In this document: piece after piece, positions 41,488 to 52,611 of the stretch | Layout: the number at the start of each line of letters is the position of its first letter | Position numbering within the stretch: the stretch's first letter is position 1 | DNA from: Streptomyces sp. D2-8 | Lineage (GTDB): Bacteria; Actinomycetota; Actinomycetes; Streptomycetales; Streptomycetaceae | DNA length: 64,000 bases | Assembly (NCBI RefSeq): GCF_023184515.1 | Contig: NZ_JAAHBP010000015.1 | Span: forward strand, 178,246-242,245 | Reading direction: 5' to 3' | Program-made: the position numbers and the translations under genes | Notes under the pieces: model-generated | Database searches by the model: none | What the model was told of the DNA's origin: nothing | The model's input: the letters and a program-made list of their open reading frames with translations, nothing else

Positions 41488-43527
41488 TCAATCTTCGACT
41501 GATGCGGTACGGATTTCGCAGGCGTCAGGGTCGTTTTGAAGGTTTGAGTCTCCGAGAATCCGCTCGGCGGCACCCCGGTGCAGCCCCGCCGAGGCGGGAT
41601 CACCCAGGTGTTCGAGGGTGTCGGCGACCCGCAGGTGCAGGGCGGCCTGGAGCCGCGGGTCCTCGGCACGCCGCGCCCACTCCACGGCCTCCCGGCAGGT
41701 GCGCAGCGACTCCTCGGGCCGCCCCGCGTACTCCTGGACCCGCGCCAGCTCGCTCAGGGCCCGCGCCTGGGCGGCCAGGTCGCCGTTCTTGCGGTGGCCC
41801 GCGATCGCCGCGCGCCAGTTCCGCAGGGCCTCGCCGTAGCGGCCCGCGAAGGTGTGGGCGGCGGCGATCCGCCCGTAGAGCCGGGCGGCCTCCGCGCGCT
41901 CGTCCCGGGCGAGCCGTTCGACCAGGGCGCGGCCGAACCAGTCGGCGGCCCGGTCGAAGTCGCCGAGCTCCAGGTGCGCGCCGCCTACGGATTCCATCGC
42001 GCGGCCGGTCGCGTACGGGTCGTTCACCTCGCGCCCGGCGTCCAGCGCGGCCCGGTAGCGCGCCAGGGCGTCGGCCGTGCGGCCGGTGCGGGCGTCGAGG
42101 TCGCCGAGGTTGAGCAGGGCCGCGGCGCGCTCGCGGGGCAGGCTCCGGCGCTCGGCGACGTCGAGGACCAGGCTGTGGATGTCGTAGAGGTCGGGGGCGG
42201 CGGCCTGGGTGCCGATGTGCGCCGCCATCGCTCTGACCAGCTGGGACATCAGCCGCCTGGCCAGGGTGTCCAGCTCCCCGTCGGCGACCGCGAGCCGGGC
42301 CGAGGCCAGCAGGGCGGGCCGGGTCAGGCGCAGCCAGTCGGCGGCGTCCCGCGGGGTGGGAAAGCGCAGGGCGCGCGGCATGTCGAGGAGCTTCTGGCGG
42401 GCCTGGGGGCTGTCGGTCTCGGTGATCGCCCGGCAGGCCTGGAGCAGCCGTACGGTCCGTTCCAGCATGCGGGCGCGGGCCAGCTGGAGCTCGGCCGGGC
42501 GTTCGTGGTGCTCGGCGAGGATCCGCAGCTGGGGGTGCAGACAGCCGGGCACCTCGTACTGCGGCAGCGGGGAGTCCACCGGGTGCAGGAAGCCCAGGGC
42601 GACGAATTCGTCGAGGGTGGTGCGGGCGCTGCCCACCGAGCAGCCGACGAGCGCGGAGGCGGTCTGCGGGTCGATCAGTCCGGCCGGGGCGAGGGCGAGC
42701 AGGCGCAGCATCCGGGCGGCGGTGGCGGGCAGGGCGGCGTAGGCGAGCCGGAAGACCCGGGTCAGGGCGGTGCCCTCGGTGTCCTCGGCGCGCAGCTGCT
42801 TGGCCAGGTCGGAGACGGCGGCCTTGGGCCGGGCCGCGAGCCAGCCGCCCGCCAGCATCAGCGCGGCGGGCTGCCCCTGGCACTCCTCGGCGAGGCCCTC
42901 GGCGGCCCGGGGGTCGACGGTGATGCGGACCGAGCCGGTGTGCCGGGTCAGCAGCTCCACCCCGGACTTGGCGTCCAGGCCGCCCAGGGTGCAGGGGCGG
43001 ACATCCGAGATGCCGGTCAGCGGGCCTTCGGAGACCGCGACGACGAGGCAGTCCGGGGTGTCGGGCAGCAGGGCGTCGACCTGCTCGGCGTCGGCCGCGT
43101 CGTCCAGCAGGAGCAGGGCCCGGCGGTCGGCCAGGGCGGTGCGCAGGGCGTCGGTGAGGTCGTCCTCGCAGGCCCCGGCCGGTGCCTGCTCGTCCAGGGC
43201 GGTGAGGAGGTCCCGGGCGGCGCGTCCGACGGGGACGGGGGTGCCGTCGGGGTCGGTCAGGCTCGCGCGCAGGACCCCGTCGGGGTAACCGTCTGCGACG
43301 AGCCGTACGAGTTCCTCGGCGAGCGCGGTACGGCCCGAGCCGGGGCGGCCGGCGATGAGCAGCACCCGCGCGCGGGGTGCCTTGCGGCCGGCCAGCGTGT
43401 CCAGTCCGGCGCGCTCGATGTCGGCGCGCAGTTCCTTCAACTCCCGTGTGCGGCCCAGGAACTCGCTCGCCCCGGCAGCGCGCCCGGCCGGCCGCACGTC
43501 GCCTGTCTCCACGACCTGATCCGTCAC
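41488..43527 (-). CDS. STAND-type NTPase with TPR repeats
   Basis: A 679-residue protein with an NB-ARC-like STAND ATPase domain (FLGRTRELKELRADI, P-loop at 60-67, Walker B ALLLLDDAADA), a winged-helix region, and a C-terminal array of tetratricopeptide repeats (about 440-660: AALLNLGDLDARTGRTADAL, GRIAAAHTFAGRYGEALRNW). STAND proteins are signal switches that oligomerise upon ligand binding; relatives include AfsR-type regulators, but no N-terminal DNA-binding domain is seen here. The Walker A reads GRPGSGRT with Arg66 where Lys is usual. The start is GTG 43527 with GGGAG eight bases upstream. Confidence 0.88.
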   Translation of the reverse strand: MTDQVVETGDVRPAGRAAGASEFLGRTRELKELRADIERAGLDTLAGRKAPRARVLLIAGRPGSGRTALAEELVRLVADGYPDGVLRASLTDPDGTPVPVGRAARDLLTALDEQAPAGACEDDLTDALRTALADRRALLLLDDAADAEQVDALLPDTPDCLVVAVSEGPLTGISDVRPCTLGGLDAKSGVELLTRHTGSVRITVDPRAAEGLAEECQGQPAALMLAGGWLAARPKAAVSDLAKQLRAEDTEGTALTRVFRLAYAALPATAARMLRLLALAPAGLIDPQTASALVGCSVGSARTTLDEFVALGFLHPVDSPLPQYEVPGCLHPQLRILAEHHERPAELQLARARMLERTVRLLQACRAITETDSPQARQKLLDMPRALRFPTPRDAADWLRLTRPALLASARLAVADGELDTLARRLMSQLVRAMAAHIGTQAAAPDLYDIHSLVLDVAERRSLPRERAAALLNLGDLDARTGRTADALARYRAALDAGREVNDPYATGRAMESVGGAHLELGDFDRAADWFGRALVERLARDERAEAARLYGRIAAAHTFAGRYGEALRNWRAAIAGHRKNGDLAAQARALSELARVQEYAGRPEESLRTCREAVEWARRAEDPRLQAALHLRVADTLEHLGDPASAGLHRGAAERILGDSNLQNDPDACEIRTASVED

Positions 43528-43704
43528 GGGCCACACTCCCGTCCCACCGCACACGCAAGCCCGCCGGGACTCCGGTTCGGGCGTGCTCCAGAGCCTAGTT
43601 CACGCTCTGCAACGTCCCGGGTGGAGCACGGCGGGCGGGACGACCACTTCCCCCGATCGGATCAGCAGATGGTAGGACCGACAGCGTCAGGGGCGCGCCT
43701 CGAA

Positions 43705-43757
43705 GGGGCGCGGGGAACTGCGCGACCAGCCACGACGGTGCCGCACCCGGCCGACGA
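43705..43757. repeat. Dispersed Streptomyces intergenic repeat, copy A
   Basis: GGGGCGCGGGGAACTGCGCG and the following bases to CCGACGA match a second copy at 54426-54477 with few differences. Both copies lie just past the stop codon of a minus-strand gene (here the Nudix gene, 41 bases away) and in the same orientation. From memory this short element is very common between Streptomyces genes; its role is unknown. Confidence 0.7.
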
Positions 43758-43797
43758 CCTCCGCGGCACCCACCGTCGCGGCACCCCTCGCGGAGCG

Positions 43798-44424
43798 CTA
43801 CGCCTCGAACGGACGCGCCGGCCAGGGCGCCTGTGCCGGACGCAGGGCGTCCAGGCCGTCGCCACCGCGCGCGGCGACCAGGGACAGCACGCCCACGACG
43901 AGGCAGTTGTTGTGGAGCTCGCCGGCCAGGACACCCCGGACGAGGTCCGCCACCGGCACCCGGTCGAGTTCCATGTCGGCCTCTTCCTCCGCGACCGCGA
44001 AGCGCTCGCCCTCGGCCGCGGACAGTTCGCGCGCGAGGAAGATCCGGACCGCCTCGTCGCAGCCGCCGGGCGTGGTGTAGACGTCGGTCAGCACCCGCCA
44101 GTCCTCGGCCTTGACGTGCGCCTCCTCGTACAGCTCGCGCTGCGCGGCGTGCAGCGGGTTCTCGCCGGGGACGTCGAGCAGTCCGGCGGGGATCTCCCAC
44201 AGCTTGTGGCGCACGGGGTGGCGGTACTGGCGCAGCACCAGCACCCGGTCGGCCTCGTCGAGGGCGAGGACGGCCACGGAGCCGGGGTGGACCTGGTAGT
44301 CGCGGCCGACCACGGTGCCGTCGGGCATGACCACGTCGTCGGTGCGGACGGAGGTCTTGTTGCCCACGAAGGGGGTCTGAGTCGCCCGGATCTCCCACTC
44401 CTCCGGGGTGTCCTTGATCGTCAT
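43798..44424 (-). CDS. Nudix hydrolase, ADP-ribose pyrophosphatase type
   Basis: A 208-residue Nudix protein. The Nudix box region reads AGLLDVPGENPLHAAQRELY followed by EEAHV, and the downstream DVYTTPGGCDEAVRIFLARE is typical of ADP-ribose pyrophosphatases, which split ADP-ribose into AMP and ribose 5-phosphate. The start ATG 44424 has an AAGGA site. It sits directly after pyrG, as in mycobacteria, where a XerD recombinase gene follows; none is present here. Confidence 0.9.
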   Translation of the reverse strand: MTIKDTPEEWEIRATQTPFVGNKTSVRTDDVVMPDGTVVGRDYQVHPGSVAVLALDEADRVLVLRQYRHPVRHKLWEIPAGLLDVPGENPLHAAQRELYEEAHVKAEDWRVLTDVYTTPGGCDEAVRIFLARELSAAEGERFAVAEEEADMELDRVPVADLVRGVLAGELHNNCLVVGVLSLVAARGGDGLDALRPAQAPWPARPFEA

Positions 44425-44464
44425 GCCTGTCCTTCCACGTGCCACACGACCTGCCGAAACGAAA

Positions 44465-44499
44465 CCGGGGTGCACACCCTTTGAAGGGATGCACCCCGG
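44465..44499. terminator. Terminator of pyrG
   Basis: A 10-base-pair stem (44465-44474 with 44490-44499) enclosing a further CCCT/AGGG stem lies 19 bases past the pyrG stop and upstream of the Nudix gene, separating the two. Confidence 0.8.
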
Positions 44500-44518
44500 C
44501 CACCGTACAACTGGTGTG

Positions 44519-46177
<1,659 letters not shown>

Positions 46178-46703
46178 GGCCAAGACGGGGCTCCCGTGGT
46201 CGCGGTCTGGGGGTGCGGTGCGGCTGCCTGCCGGAAATTTCCGGGGCGCCGTCGCTGCGGTTCGGGGGTTCCCTGTCGGGAAGGGGCCCACCGGTCCACG
46301 GGCTACCAGCGTATCAGCGCCGCGGGGCGATGGCTTCCGGCCACGCTCCGCACACATCCCGACACGGAGGCGATCACCGTCACCGGTCCCTCACCCGTTG
46401 CTCACTCGTTCGGCGTACCCGCCTTGCCTCGACGGGCCCCCGGATCATCTGCGTGCGTCGTATCCTGCTCGGACACTCGCTGCCGAGCCCGTCCGGCCCA
46501 ACGGCACCACCCCCCGCCCGTAAGCACCGGAACAACGTGAGCTCGTCAGTTCGTTGAGCAACAATTGGCGCTTTGCATCACGGTTGAGTGACCTGTTTTG
46601 CTTCATCACTCAACGACGCATTGCTAGACCTGCTGAAACCCCCCTTGACCGCACTAGCGACAGCCCCTCGTGGGGTGACGTGGCCGTTCGACTGGAGTTG
46701 CAC
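46178..46703. other. Divergent intergenic region, pyrG / GH15 gene
   Basis: 526 bases holding both promoters. The GH15 side has AT-rich sequence (46550-46620) with several GTTGAG half-sites listed separately. On the pyrG side nothing beyond GC-rich sequence was recognised. The reading frame open from 46554 is not used because the better ribosome site lies at 46692. Confidence 0.45.
46553..46614. promoter_or_regulatory. Cluster of GTTGAG half-sites, candidate operator
   Basis: GTTGAGCAAC (46553-46562) is a near-palindrome, followed 30 bases later by GTTGAGTGA (46583-46591), which forms an inverted repeat with TCACTCAAC (46606-46614), 14 bases apart. Three half-sites at helical-turn multiples about 90-150 bases upstream of the GH15 gene look like a regulator binding region. 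Confidence 0.5.
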
Positions 46704-48506
46704 GTGGCCGGGCGCATCGAAGATTACGCACTCATCGGAGACATGCAGACCGCCGCACTGGTCTGCCGGGACGGCACAGTCGACTGGCTGTGCCTGCCCC
46801 GCTTCGACTCGCACGCCATCTTCGCCGGCCTGCTGGGCACCGAGGAACACGGCTTCTGGCGGCTCGGCCCCGCGTACGCCTCCGACCAGCAGCCCCCCAC
46901 CGCGGCGCGGCGCAGCTACCGGGGCGACTCGCTGATCCTGGAGTCCGAGTGGGACACCCAGCGGGGCACGGTCCGGGTGACCGACTTCATGCCACCGCGT
47001 GACGGCGCCCCGCAGCTGATCCGGATCGTGGAGGGCGTTTCGGGCCGGGTGCCGATGCGCTCGGCGCTGCGGATGCGGTTCTCCTACGGGCGGGTGGTGC
47101 CGTGGGTGCACAAGCACGAGGGGCGGACGGTGGCCGTCGCGGGCCCCGACTCCGTGTGGTTCGACACATCCGCGGAGACCTACGGCAAGTCGCTGACGAC
47201 GTACGCGGACTTCACGGTCGCCCCGGGTGACCGGATCGCGTTCACGATCTCCTGGGAGCCCTCGCACAAGGAGCCGCCGCCGCTGCCCGAGCCGGAGCAG
47301 TCGCTGGAGGCGACGGAGGACTTCTGGCGCGAGTGGGTCGACCACTGTACGTACCACGGTCCCTACCGGGAGGCCGTCGTCCGCTCGCTGATCACGCTGA
47401 AGGCCCTGACGTACGGCCCGACCGGCGGCATCGTCGCCGCGCCGACCACCTCCCTGCCGGAGGACATCGGCGGCGTCCGCAACTGGGACTACCGCTACAC
47501 CTGGCTGCGCGACGCGGCGATCACGCTGTCCTCGCTGCTGCGCACCGGCTACCGCGAGGAGGCCCGCGCCTGGCGCGAGTGGCTGCTGCGCGCGGTGGCC
47601 GGCGACCCGGAGAACCTGCAGATCATGTACGGCATCGCCGGCGAGCGCGAGCTGGGCGAGGCGGAGCTGGACTGGCTGCCGGGCTACGAGAACTCCGGCC
47701 CGGTCCGGGTCGGCAACGGCGCGGCCCACCAGCTCCAGCTGGACGTGTACGGCGAGGTCACCGAGGCCCTGCACCTGGCCCACATGACGGGCCTGGCGCG
47801 CAACGACTACGCCTCGCTGCTCCAGCTGAAGCTGATCCGCTACCTGGAGGACCACTGGCAGGAGCCGGACGAGGGCATCTGGGAGGTGCGCGGCCCGCGC
47901 CGGCACTTCGTGCACTCCAAGGTGATGGCCTGGGTCGCAGTGGACCGCACGATCAAGCTGATCGAGTCCGGCGACGCGGACGGCCCGCTGGAGCGCTGGC
48001 GGGAGCTGCGCGACGACATCCACCGGGACGTGTGTGAGAAGGGTTACGACAAGGAGCGCAACACCTTCACGCAGTCGTACGGCTCGAAGGAGCTGGACGC
48101 CTCCCTGCTGCTGATCCCGCAGATGGGCTTCCTGCCGCCGGACGACAAGCGGGTCATCGGCACGATCGAAGCGATCCAGCGTGAGCTGTCCACGTCGGAC
48201 GGCTTCATCCTGCGCTACCCGACCACCAGCGGCGACGAGAACGTCGACGGTCTACCCGGCGACGAGGGTGCGTTCCTGGCCTGCTCGTTCTGGATGGCCG
48301 ACGACCTGGCGATGATCGGCCGCGTGGACGAGGCCCGCAAGCTGTTCGAGAAGCTGTTGTCCCTGCGCAACGACCTGGGCCTGCTGGCCGAGGAGTGGGA
48401 CCCGCGCCTGCAACGCCAGGTGGGCAACTTCCCGCAGGCGTTCAGCCATGTGCCGCTCATCGACACGGCTCTGCGTCTGACGGCTTCGGGCGCGTACGGC
48501 GGCTGA
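46704..48506 (+). CDS. Glycoside hydrolase family 15 protein (glucoamylase/trehalase-like)
   Basis: A 600-residue GH15 enzyme. An N-terminal beta-sandwich (IEDYALIGDMQTAALVCRDG, DWLCLPRFDSHAIF) is followed by an alpha/alpha-toroid catalytic domain with GGVRNWDYRYTWLRDAA, LDWLPGYENSGPVRVGNGA and, near the end, the loop LLAEEWDPRLQRQVGNFPQA bearing a likely catalytic Glu. Bacterial proteins of this type often prove to be trehalases or glucan hydrolases acting inside the cell; no signal peptide is seen. I chose GTG 46704 because GGAG lies six bases before it; GTG 46680 is an alternative. Confidence 0.9.
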   Translation: MAGRIEDYALIGDMQTAALVCRDGTVDWLCLPRFDSHAIFAGLLGTEEHGFWRLGPAYASDQQPPTAARRSYRGDSLILESEWDTQRGTVRVTDFMPPRDGAPQLIRIVEGVSGRVPMRSALRMRFSYGRVVPWVHKHEGRTVAVAGPDSVWFDTSAETYGKSLTTYADFTVAPGDRIAFTISWEPSHKEPPPLPEPEQSLEATEDFWREWVDHCTYHGPYREAVVRSLITLKALTYGPTGGIVAAPTTSLPEDIGGVRNWDYRYTWLRDAAITLSSLLRTGYREEARAWREWLLRAVAGDPENLQIMYGIAGERELGEAELDWLPGYENSGPVRVGNGAAHQLQLDVYGEVTEALHLAHMTGLARNDYASLLQLKLIRYLEDHWQEPDEGIWEVRGPRRHFVHSKVMAWVAVDRTIKLIESGDADGPLERWRELRDDIHRDVCEKGYDKERNTFTQSYGSKELDASLLLIPQMGFLPPDDKRVIGTIEAIQRELSTSDGFILRYPTTSGDENVDGLPGDEGAFLACSFWMADDLAMIGRVDEARKLFEKLLSLRNDLGLLAEEWDPRLQRQVGNFPQAFSHVPLIDTALRLTASGAYGG

Positions 48507-48530
48507 GCGGGGCGGCCCGCGGGGGGGGTG

Positions 48531-49487
48531 TCACATCGGCCTGAGGGCCGTGAGCGTGCGCTCCCCCGCGGGGTCTGCGGCCGTGGCCGGGACCAGGGCG
48601 ATCTCGTCGAGTCCGGCCTCGACGTAGGCGGCGATGCGGGCGCGGACGGCGTCGGTGTCGCCGACGAGGGCGACCGTGCCGGCGGCCTCGGGCGGCAGGG
48701 CCCGCAGCAGGGTGTCCGGGTCGGCGCCCTTGGCGGCCAGCTCGACCACCTCGGCGAACCCCGCGTCGACGAACATGTCGCTGTAGCCCGGCACGGCGAG
48801 GTAGCCGACGACGCTGCGCAGCACCTGGGTGAGCGACTCCGGCTCCGGGTCCACGGCGGCGGGCAGCCAGGCCGCCAGCCGCGGCGGTGTACGGCCCGCC
48901 TTCTCGGCGGCCGCGAGCATCCGGGCCCGCACCATCCGGACCTGCTCGGGCGAGACGAGGTCGAGCAGCATCCGGTCGGCGTGTGCCACGGCTGCGGCGA
49001 CCGCCCGTTCCCCGAACGCGGCGACGGTGACCATGCCCCCGGGCGGCGGCAGCCGGCGGCGGAAACCGCTGCCGGGCACGATCGGCTCGCCGGGCGCACT
49101 GTGCATCAGCGCCCGCACGGCCGCCGCCGACTCCGCGAGGGCGGCGGCGGGCCGAGTGCGCGGCCGGCCGTGCACGCCCTCGACGACGCGCCTGCTGGAG
49201 GTGCCCAGGGCCACGCCGACGGGCCGGCCGGTGACGGCCGCGGTGGAGGCGGCGCCCCGGACGACGGTGAGCGGGTCGCGCACCGACACCGGCACGGGTC
49301 CGGCGGTCAGCGCGACCTGCTCGGTGGCCGCGCCGATCGCGGCCGCCAGGACGAACGAGTCCCACGTCGGCCCCTCGCCCGCCCACACCTCCCGGTACCC
49401 GAGCCGGTCGGCGAGCGCCGCGACCCGCAACGGCTCCTCGACCGGACTGTCGTCCTCCCGCCCCACCGCGACCACGCTTATGTCCAT
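48531..49487 (-). CDS. LLM-class (F420-dependent type) oxidoreductase
   Basis: A 318-residue luciferase-like TIM-barrel protein. The start MDISVVAVGREDDSPVEEPL, then ADRLGYREVWAGEGPTWDSF and ALTAGPVPVSVRDPL, is typical of F420-dependent LLM oxidoreductases. The substrate is unknown. It is convergent with the GH15 gene (24-base gap) and divergent from a PucR-type regulator gene, 126 bases away, which may control it. Confidence 0.85.
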   Translation of the reverse strand: MDISVVAVGREDDSPVEEPLRVAALADRLGYREVWAGEGPTWDSFVLAAAIGAATEQVALTAGPVPVSVRDPLTVVRGAASTAAVTGRPVGVALGTSSRRVVEGVHGRPRTRPAAALAESAAAVRALMHSAPGEPIVPGSGFRRRLPPPGGMVTVAAFGERAVAAAVAHADRMLLDLVSPEQVRMVRARMLAAAEKAGRTPPRLAAWLPAAVDPEPESLTQVLRSVVGYLAVPGYSDMFVDAGFAEVVELAAKGADPDTLLRALPPEAAGTVALVGDTDAVRARIAAYVEAGLDEIALVPATAADPAGERTLTALRPM

Positions 49488-49600
49488 GACGGCGTCCGTA
49501 CCCGGCCGATCACGCCGTAATCCGGGGGGATCCACGGCGAGACCCGAGCGGTGATCGTCCCGGTGCCCGTCCGGAGATGTCCGTAGGGCACCCGCGCGGG

Positions 49601-49606
49601 TAGCGT
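49601..49606 (+). promoter_or_regulatory. -10 element for a leaderless transcript
   Basis: TAGCGT ends seven bases before ATG 49614 and no ribosome site intervenes. Confidence 0.6.
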
Positions 49607-49613
49607 CCGGCAC

Positions 49614-51257
49614 ATGGACAGCGCGACGGACAGCGGTTACGACACCCAGGGCGCCGGGATCACCGTGCAGCGGGCGCTGGAGCTGCCGGGGCTGCGCAGC
49701 GGGCTGCCCGAGGTGCTGGCGGGCGCCGAGCGGCTCGGGCGGACCGTGCGCTGGGTGCACGCCGGCGAGGTGCCGCACATCGCCTCCCTGCTCAAGGGCG
49801 GCGAACTGCTGCTGACCACGGGCTACGGCCTCGGCACCCGCCCCGCCGAGCAGCGGGCGTTCGTGCGCACCCTGGCCGAGCGCGGTATCGCCGCCCTGGT
49901 CGTGGAGCTGGGCCCGCGCTTCACCCGGCTGCCCGCGGCCCTCGTCGACACGGCACGCGCGGCCGGGCTGCCCCTCGTCCAACTCCACCGGGAGGTGCCG
50001 TTCGTCACGGTCACGGAGGAGGTCCACACCGAGATCGTCAACGGCCACTACGCCCTGCTCCAGCGGGCCGAGGAGGTGCACCGGCGGTGCACGCAGGCCG
50101 TGCTGGGCGGCGGCGGTGTGCCCCAAGTGCTCGGCATCCTGGCCGACTTCGCCGGGAACCCCGTGTTCCTGGAGACGGCGGACGGGCAGTTGCTGTACGC
50201 GGCCGGGGCCGGTCCCGAGGGCGCGGACCCGCTCCAGGTGTGGGAGGGGCTGCGCGGCCAGCACAAGGACGAGCCGCCCCTCGCGGGGTCGGTCCTGGTG
50301 GACGTGCCGGGCGGCGGGCCCGGCAGCGGGGGCGTCAGGGCGCGCCTCGTCCTGCTGCCGGTGCGGACTCCCCTGGCGCCGGTGCACCGGATGGCGGCCG
50401 AGCGGGCCGCGGGCATCCTGGCCGTGGTGCTGATGCAGGCCCGTCAGGAGGAGGAGTTGGCGGCGCGCGGGCGCGGCGACTTCCTCACCGACCTCGCCGA
50501 GGGCCGGGTCACGGCCGAGGACGCCCCGGCGCAGGCACGCGTGCTGGGCTTCCGGCCGGGCGAGGGTCCGCTGCTGCCGGTGGTGATGCGGCTCGGGGAC
50601 GTCCTCTCCCCGGGCGGAGGCTGGGCCGTGCTGGCCCGGGCGATCTCGGAGGAGCTGGCGTCGGTGGGTGTGCCGGTGCTGCTCGGGGTGCGGCCGGTGG
50701 AGGGGCGGGTGCTGGTGCTGCTCGGGCTGCGTGCGGAGCCGGAGCGGGCGGCGGTCGCGGACCGGGTCGCGGCGGCGCTGCGGGCCGGTGTGAACCGGGC
50801 CGGGATGCCGCGACCGGGCGGGCAGCCGCCCGTGGTGGTCGTGGGGATGGCCGGCGGCTGGACGGCGGCGGCCTCGGGGCTGCGGCACGCGGCCGAGACG
50901 GCCTCGGCGGCCCAGGGCCTGCCGGACCGGCCCTGGTACGACGCCCGCCGCCTCGACATCGACCTGCTGCTGTGGCGGCTGCGCGACCATCCGGACCTGT
51001 CGGCCTTCGTCGACCGCGCCCTCGGCCCGCTCCTGGAGCACGACCGCCGCTCCCGGCCGCCGCTGCTGCCCACGTTGGCGACCTATCTGGCCCACGCGGG
51101 GCGCAAGGCGGAGACGGCCCGGGAGCTCCACCTCAACCGGCAGACCCTGTACAACCGCCTGGGCCGCATCGGGGAGTTGCTGGGCACGGACCTCGACGAC
51201 CCGCAGACGGTCCTGGCCCTGAGCCTGGCCCTGCGGGCCCGCAGACACGTGCCGTAG
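49614..51257 (+). CDS. PucR-family transcriptional regulator
   Basis: A 547-residue regulator. The N-terminal PucR domain (about 17-140: ITVQRALELPGLRSGLPEVL, HIASLLKGGELLLTTGYGLG) is followed by a GGDEF-like middle region and a C-terminal PucR helix-turn-helix (ETARELHLNRQTLYNRLGRI, about 500-525). Such proteins control purine, amino acid or other catabolic genes. It is divergent from the LLM oxidoreductase gene and probably leaderless (-10 TAGCGT seven bases before the ATG). It ends 7 bases from the convergent glycosyltransferase stop, leaving no room for a separate terminator. Confidence 0.9.
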   Translation: MDSATDSGYDTQGAGITVQRALELPGLRSGLPEVLAGAERLGRTVRWVHAGEVPHIASLLKGGELLLTTGYGLGTRPAEQRAFVRTLAERGIAALVVELGPRFTRLPAALVDTARAAGLPLVQLHREVPFVTVTEEVHTEIVNGHYALLQRAEEVHRRCTQAVLGGGGVPQVLGILADFAGNPVFLETADGQLLYAAGAGPEGADPLQVWEGLRGQHKDEPPLAGSVLVDVPGGGPGSGGVRARLVLLPVRTPLAPVHRMAAERAAGILAVVLMQARQEEELAARGRGDFLTDLAEGRVTAEDAPAQARVLGFRPGEGPLLPVVMRLGDVLSPGGGWAVLARAISEELASVGVPVLLGVRPVEGRVLVLLGLRAEPERAAVADRVAAALRAGVNRAGMPRPGGQPPVVVVGMAGGWTAAASGLRHAAETASAAQGLPDRPWYDARRLDIDLLLWRLRDHPDLSAFVDRALGPLLEHDRRSRPPLLPTLATYLAHAGRKAETARELHLNRQTLYNRLGRIGELLGTDLDDPQTVLALSLALRARRHVP

Positions 51258-51264
51258 GGGGCCT

Positions 51265-52407
51265 CTAGGTGAGGGGGCGGGGCTGGGTCAACTCGTCGTA
51301 CACGCTCAGCACTTGGGCGACGGTCTCGTCCTCGGTCGGCCAGGTGGCCGCCTGCCGGGCGCCCTTGGCCGTCAGCACCTCCCGGCGGCCCTGGTCGCCG
51401 AGCAGCCGTACGACGGAGTCCGCGAGGGCCTTCGCGTCGCCGTACGGGATGAGTTCGGCCGCGTCACCGACGAGTTCGGGGATACCTCCGACCTCCGTCG
51501 CGACGAGCGGCACGCGCGCGTGGAGGGCCTCCTGGGCGAGGACGGAGCGCGCCTCCCAGCGGCTCGGCAGCAGGGCGAGGTCGGCGGCGGCGAGGAGGTC
51601 GGTGATGTCGTCGCGCCGCCCGAGGAGCCGGACCGGCAGCCCTTCCTCCTCGATACGACCCTGGAGTTCACCGCGCAGCGGCCCCTCCCCGGCGATCACG
51701 ACCAAGGGCACGGGATCGAGCCGGCGCCAGGCGCGCGCGGCGTCCAGCAGCACGTCGTATCCGCGGTGGCGTTCCAGGGAGCCGACGGCCATCAGCAACG
51801 GCCTGCCGATGGCGCCGAGTTCGGCGCGCACCTTGGGCCGCAGCCGGTCGGGATCGTCGGGCTCGAGGGGCCTGCGGGGGCCGGGCAGCGCGACGGCCGC
51901 GAGCCGTGCGTCCCGCGCGCCGGTGAGCCGTGCCCGGTCCACGAGCGCCGAGGTCGTCCCCAGCACCACGGTGGCCGCCTTCACGACCCTTCGCTCCAGC
52001 ACCCGCAGCATGTGGGCCCGCGCACCGTCGGCGTGCGCCCGGTCGTGCCACGTCACGACCAGCGGAGTACGCACGCGCCGCCCGCTGAGGGCGAGCACGG
52101 TACGAAAGGAGGCGTGCAGCCCGTGCGCGTGCACCAGATCGGCATGGGCGCAGGCCGCCCGCAGGGCCGCCACCGACACCGGGTCGCTGCTGCGCGGCAC
52201 GTGCACATGGTCGGCCCCGACACCGCTGAAGTCGTAGGCGCGATCGGCCTCATAGGGGGCGCACACCGTGACTTTCACACCCCGCGCGACGAGCCCCGCG
52301 GCCAGCGAACGCACATGCGCACTGCTGGCGGCATTGCCTCCGCCCAGCACCTGCACGGTGCGCAGCGGCAACTGGCCATGCGGTGAGTGGCTGCTCACGG
52401 GGGTCAC
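51265..52407 (-). CDS. Glycosyltransferase family 4
   Basis: A 380-residue GT-B fold glycosyltransferase. The N-terminal acceptor domain has the glycine-rich loop VQVLGGGNAASSAHVRSLA and VHAHGLHASFRT; the C-terminal donor domain has LLMAVGSLERHRGYDVLLDA and the EX7E-like motif EARSVLAQEALHARVPLVA (catalytic Glu pair), typical of retaining GT4 enzymes. The GTG start at 52407 has a GGAG site nine bases upstream. The acceptor is unknown. It is just upstream of recN by 204 bases on the same strand. Confidence 0.9.
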   Translation of the reverse strand: MTPVSSHSPHGQLPLRTVQVLGGGNAASSAHVRSLAAGLVARGVKVTVCAPYEADRAYDFSGVGADHVHVPRSSDPVSVAALRAACAHADLVHAHGLHASFRTVLALSGRRVRTPLVVTWHDRAHADGARAHMLRVLERRVVKAATVVLGTTSALVDRARLTGARDARLAAVALPGPRRPLEPDDPDRLRPKVRAELGAIGRPLLMAVGSLERHRGYDVLLDAARAWRRLDPVPLVVIAGEGPLRGELQGRIEEEGLPVRLLGRRDDITDLLAAADLALLPSRWEARSVLAQEALHARVPLVATEVGGIPELVGDAAELIPYGDAKALADSVVRLLGDQGRREVLTAKGARQAATWPTEDETVAQVLSVYDELTQPRPLT

Positions 52408-52611
52408 GTGGCCGGGCTCCTGGTTCGGGTCGGGCGGTCACGACGCGTACTCCGCCAAGGATGCCAGGACAGACGGGGGTTCCGGGAACGCCCGAACCCC
52501 TGCGGCGCGACAGCGGGGCGCGCCATCGGGGGAATGCGCCGGGCCAGGTCACCCACACGAGTGAAATCGGGCGCCCCGCCCGGCCTTGCCGCACCGCTGC
52601 CCGGTGCGCCT

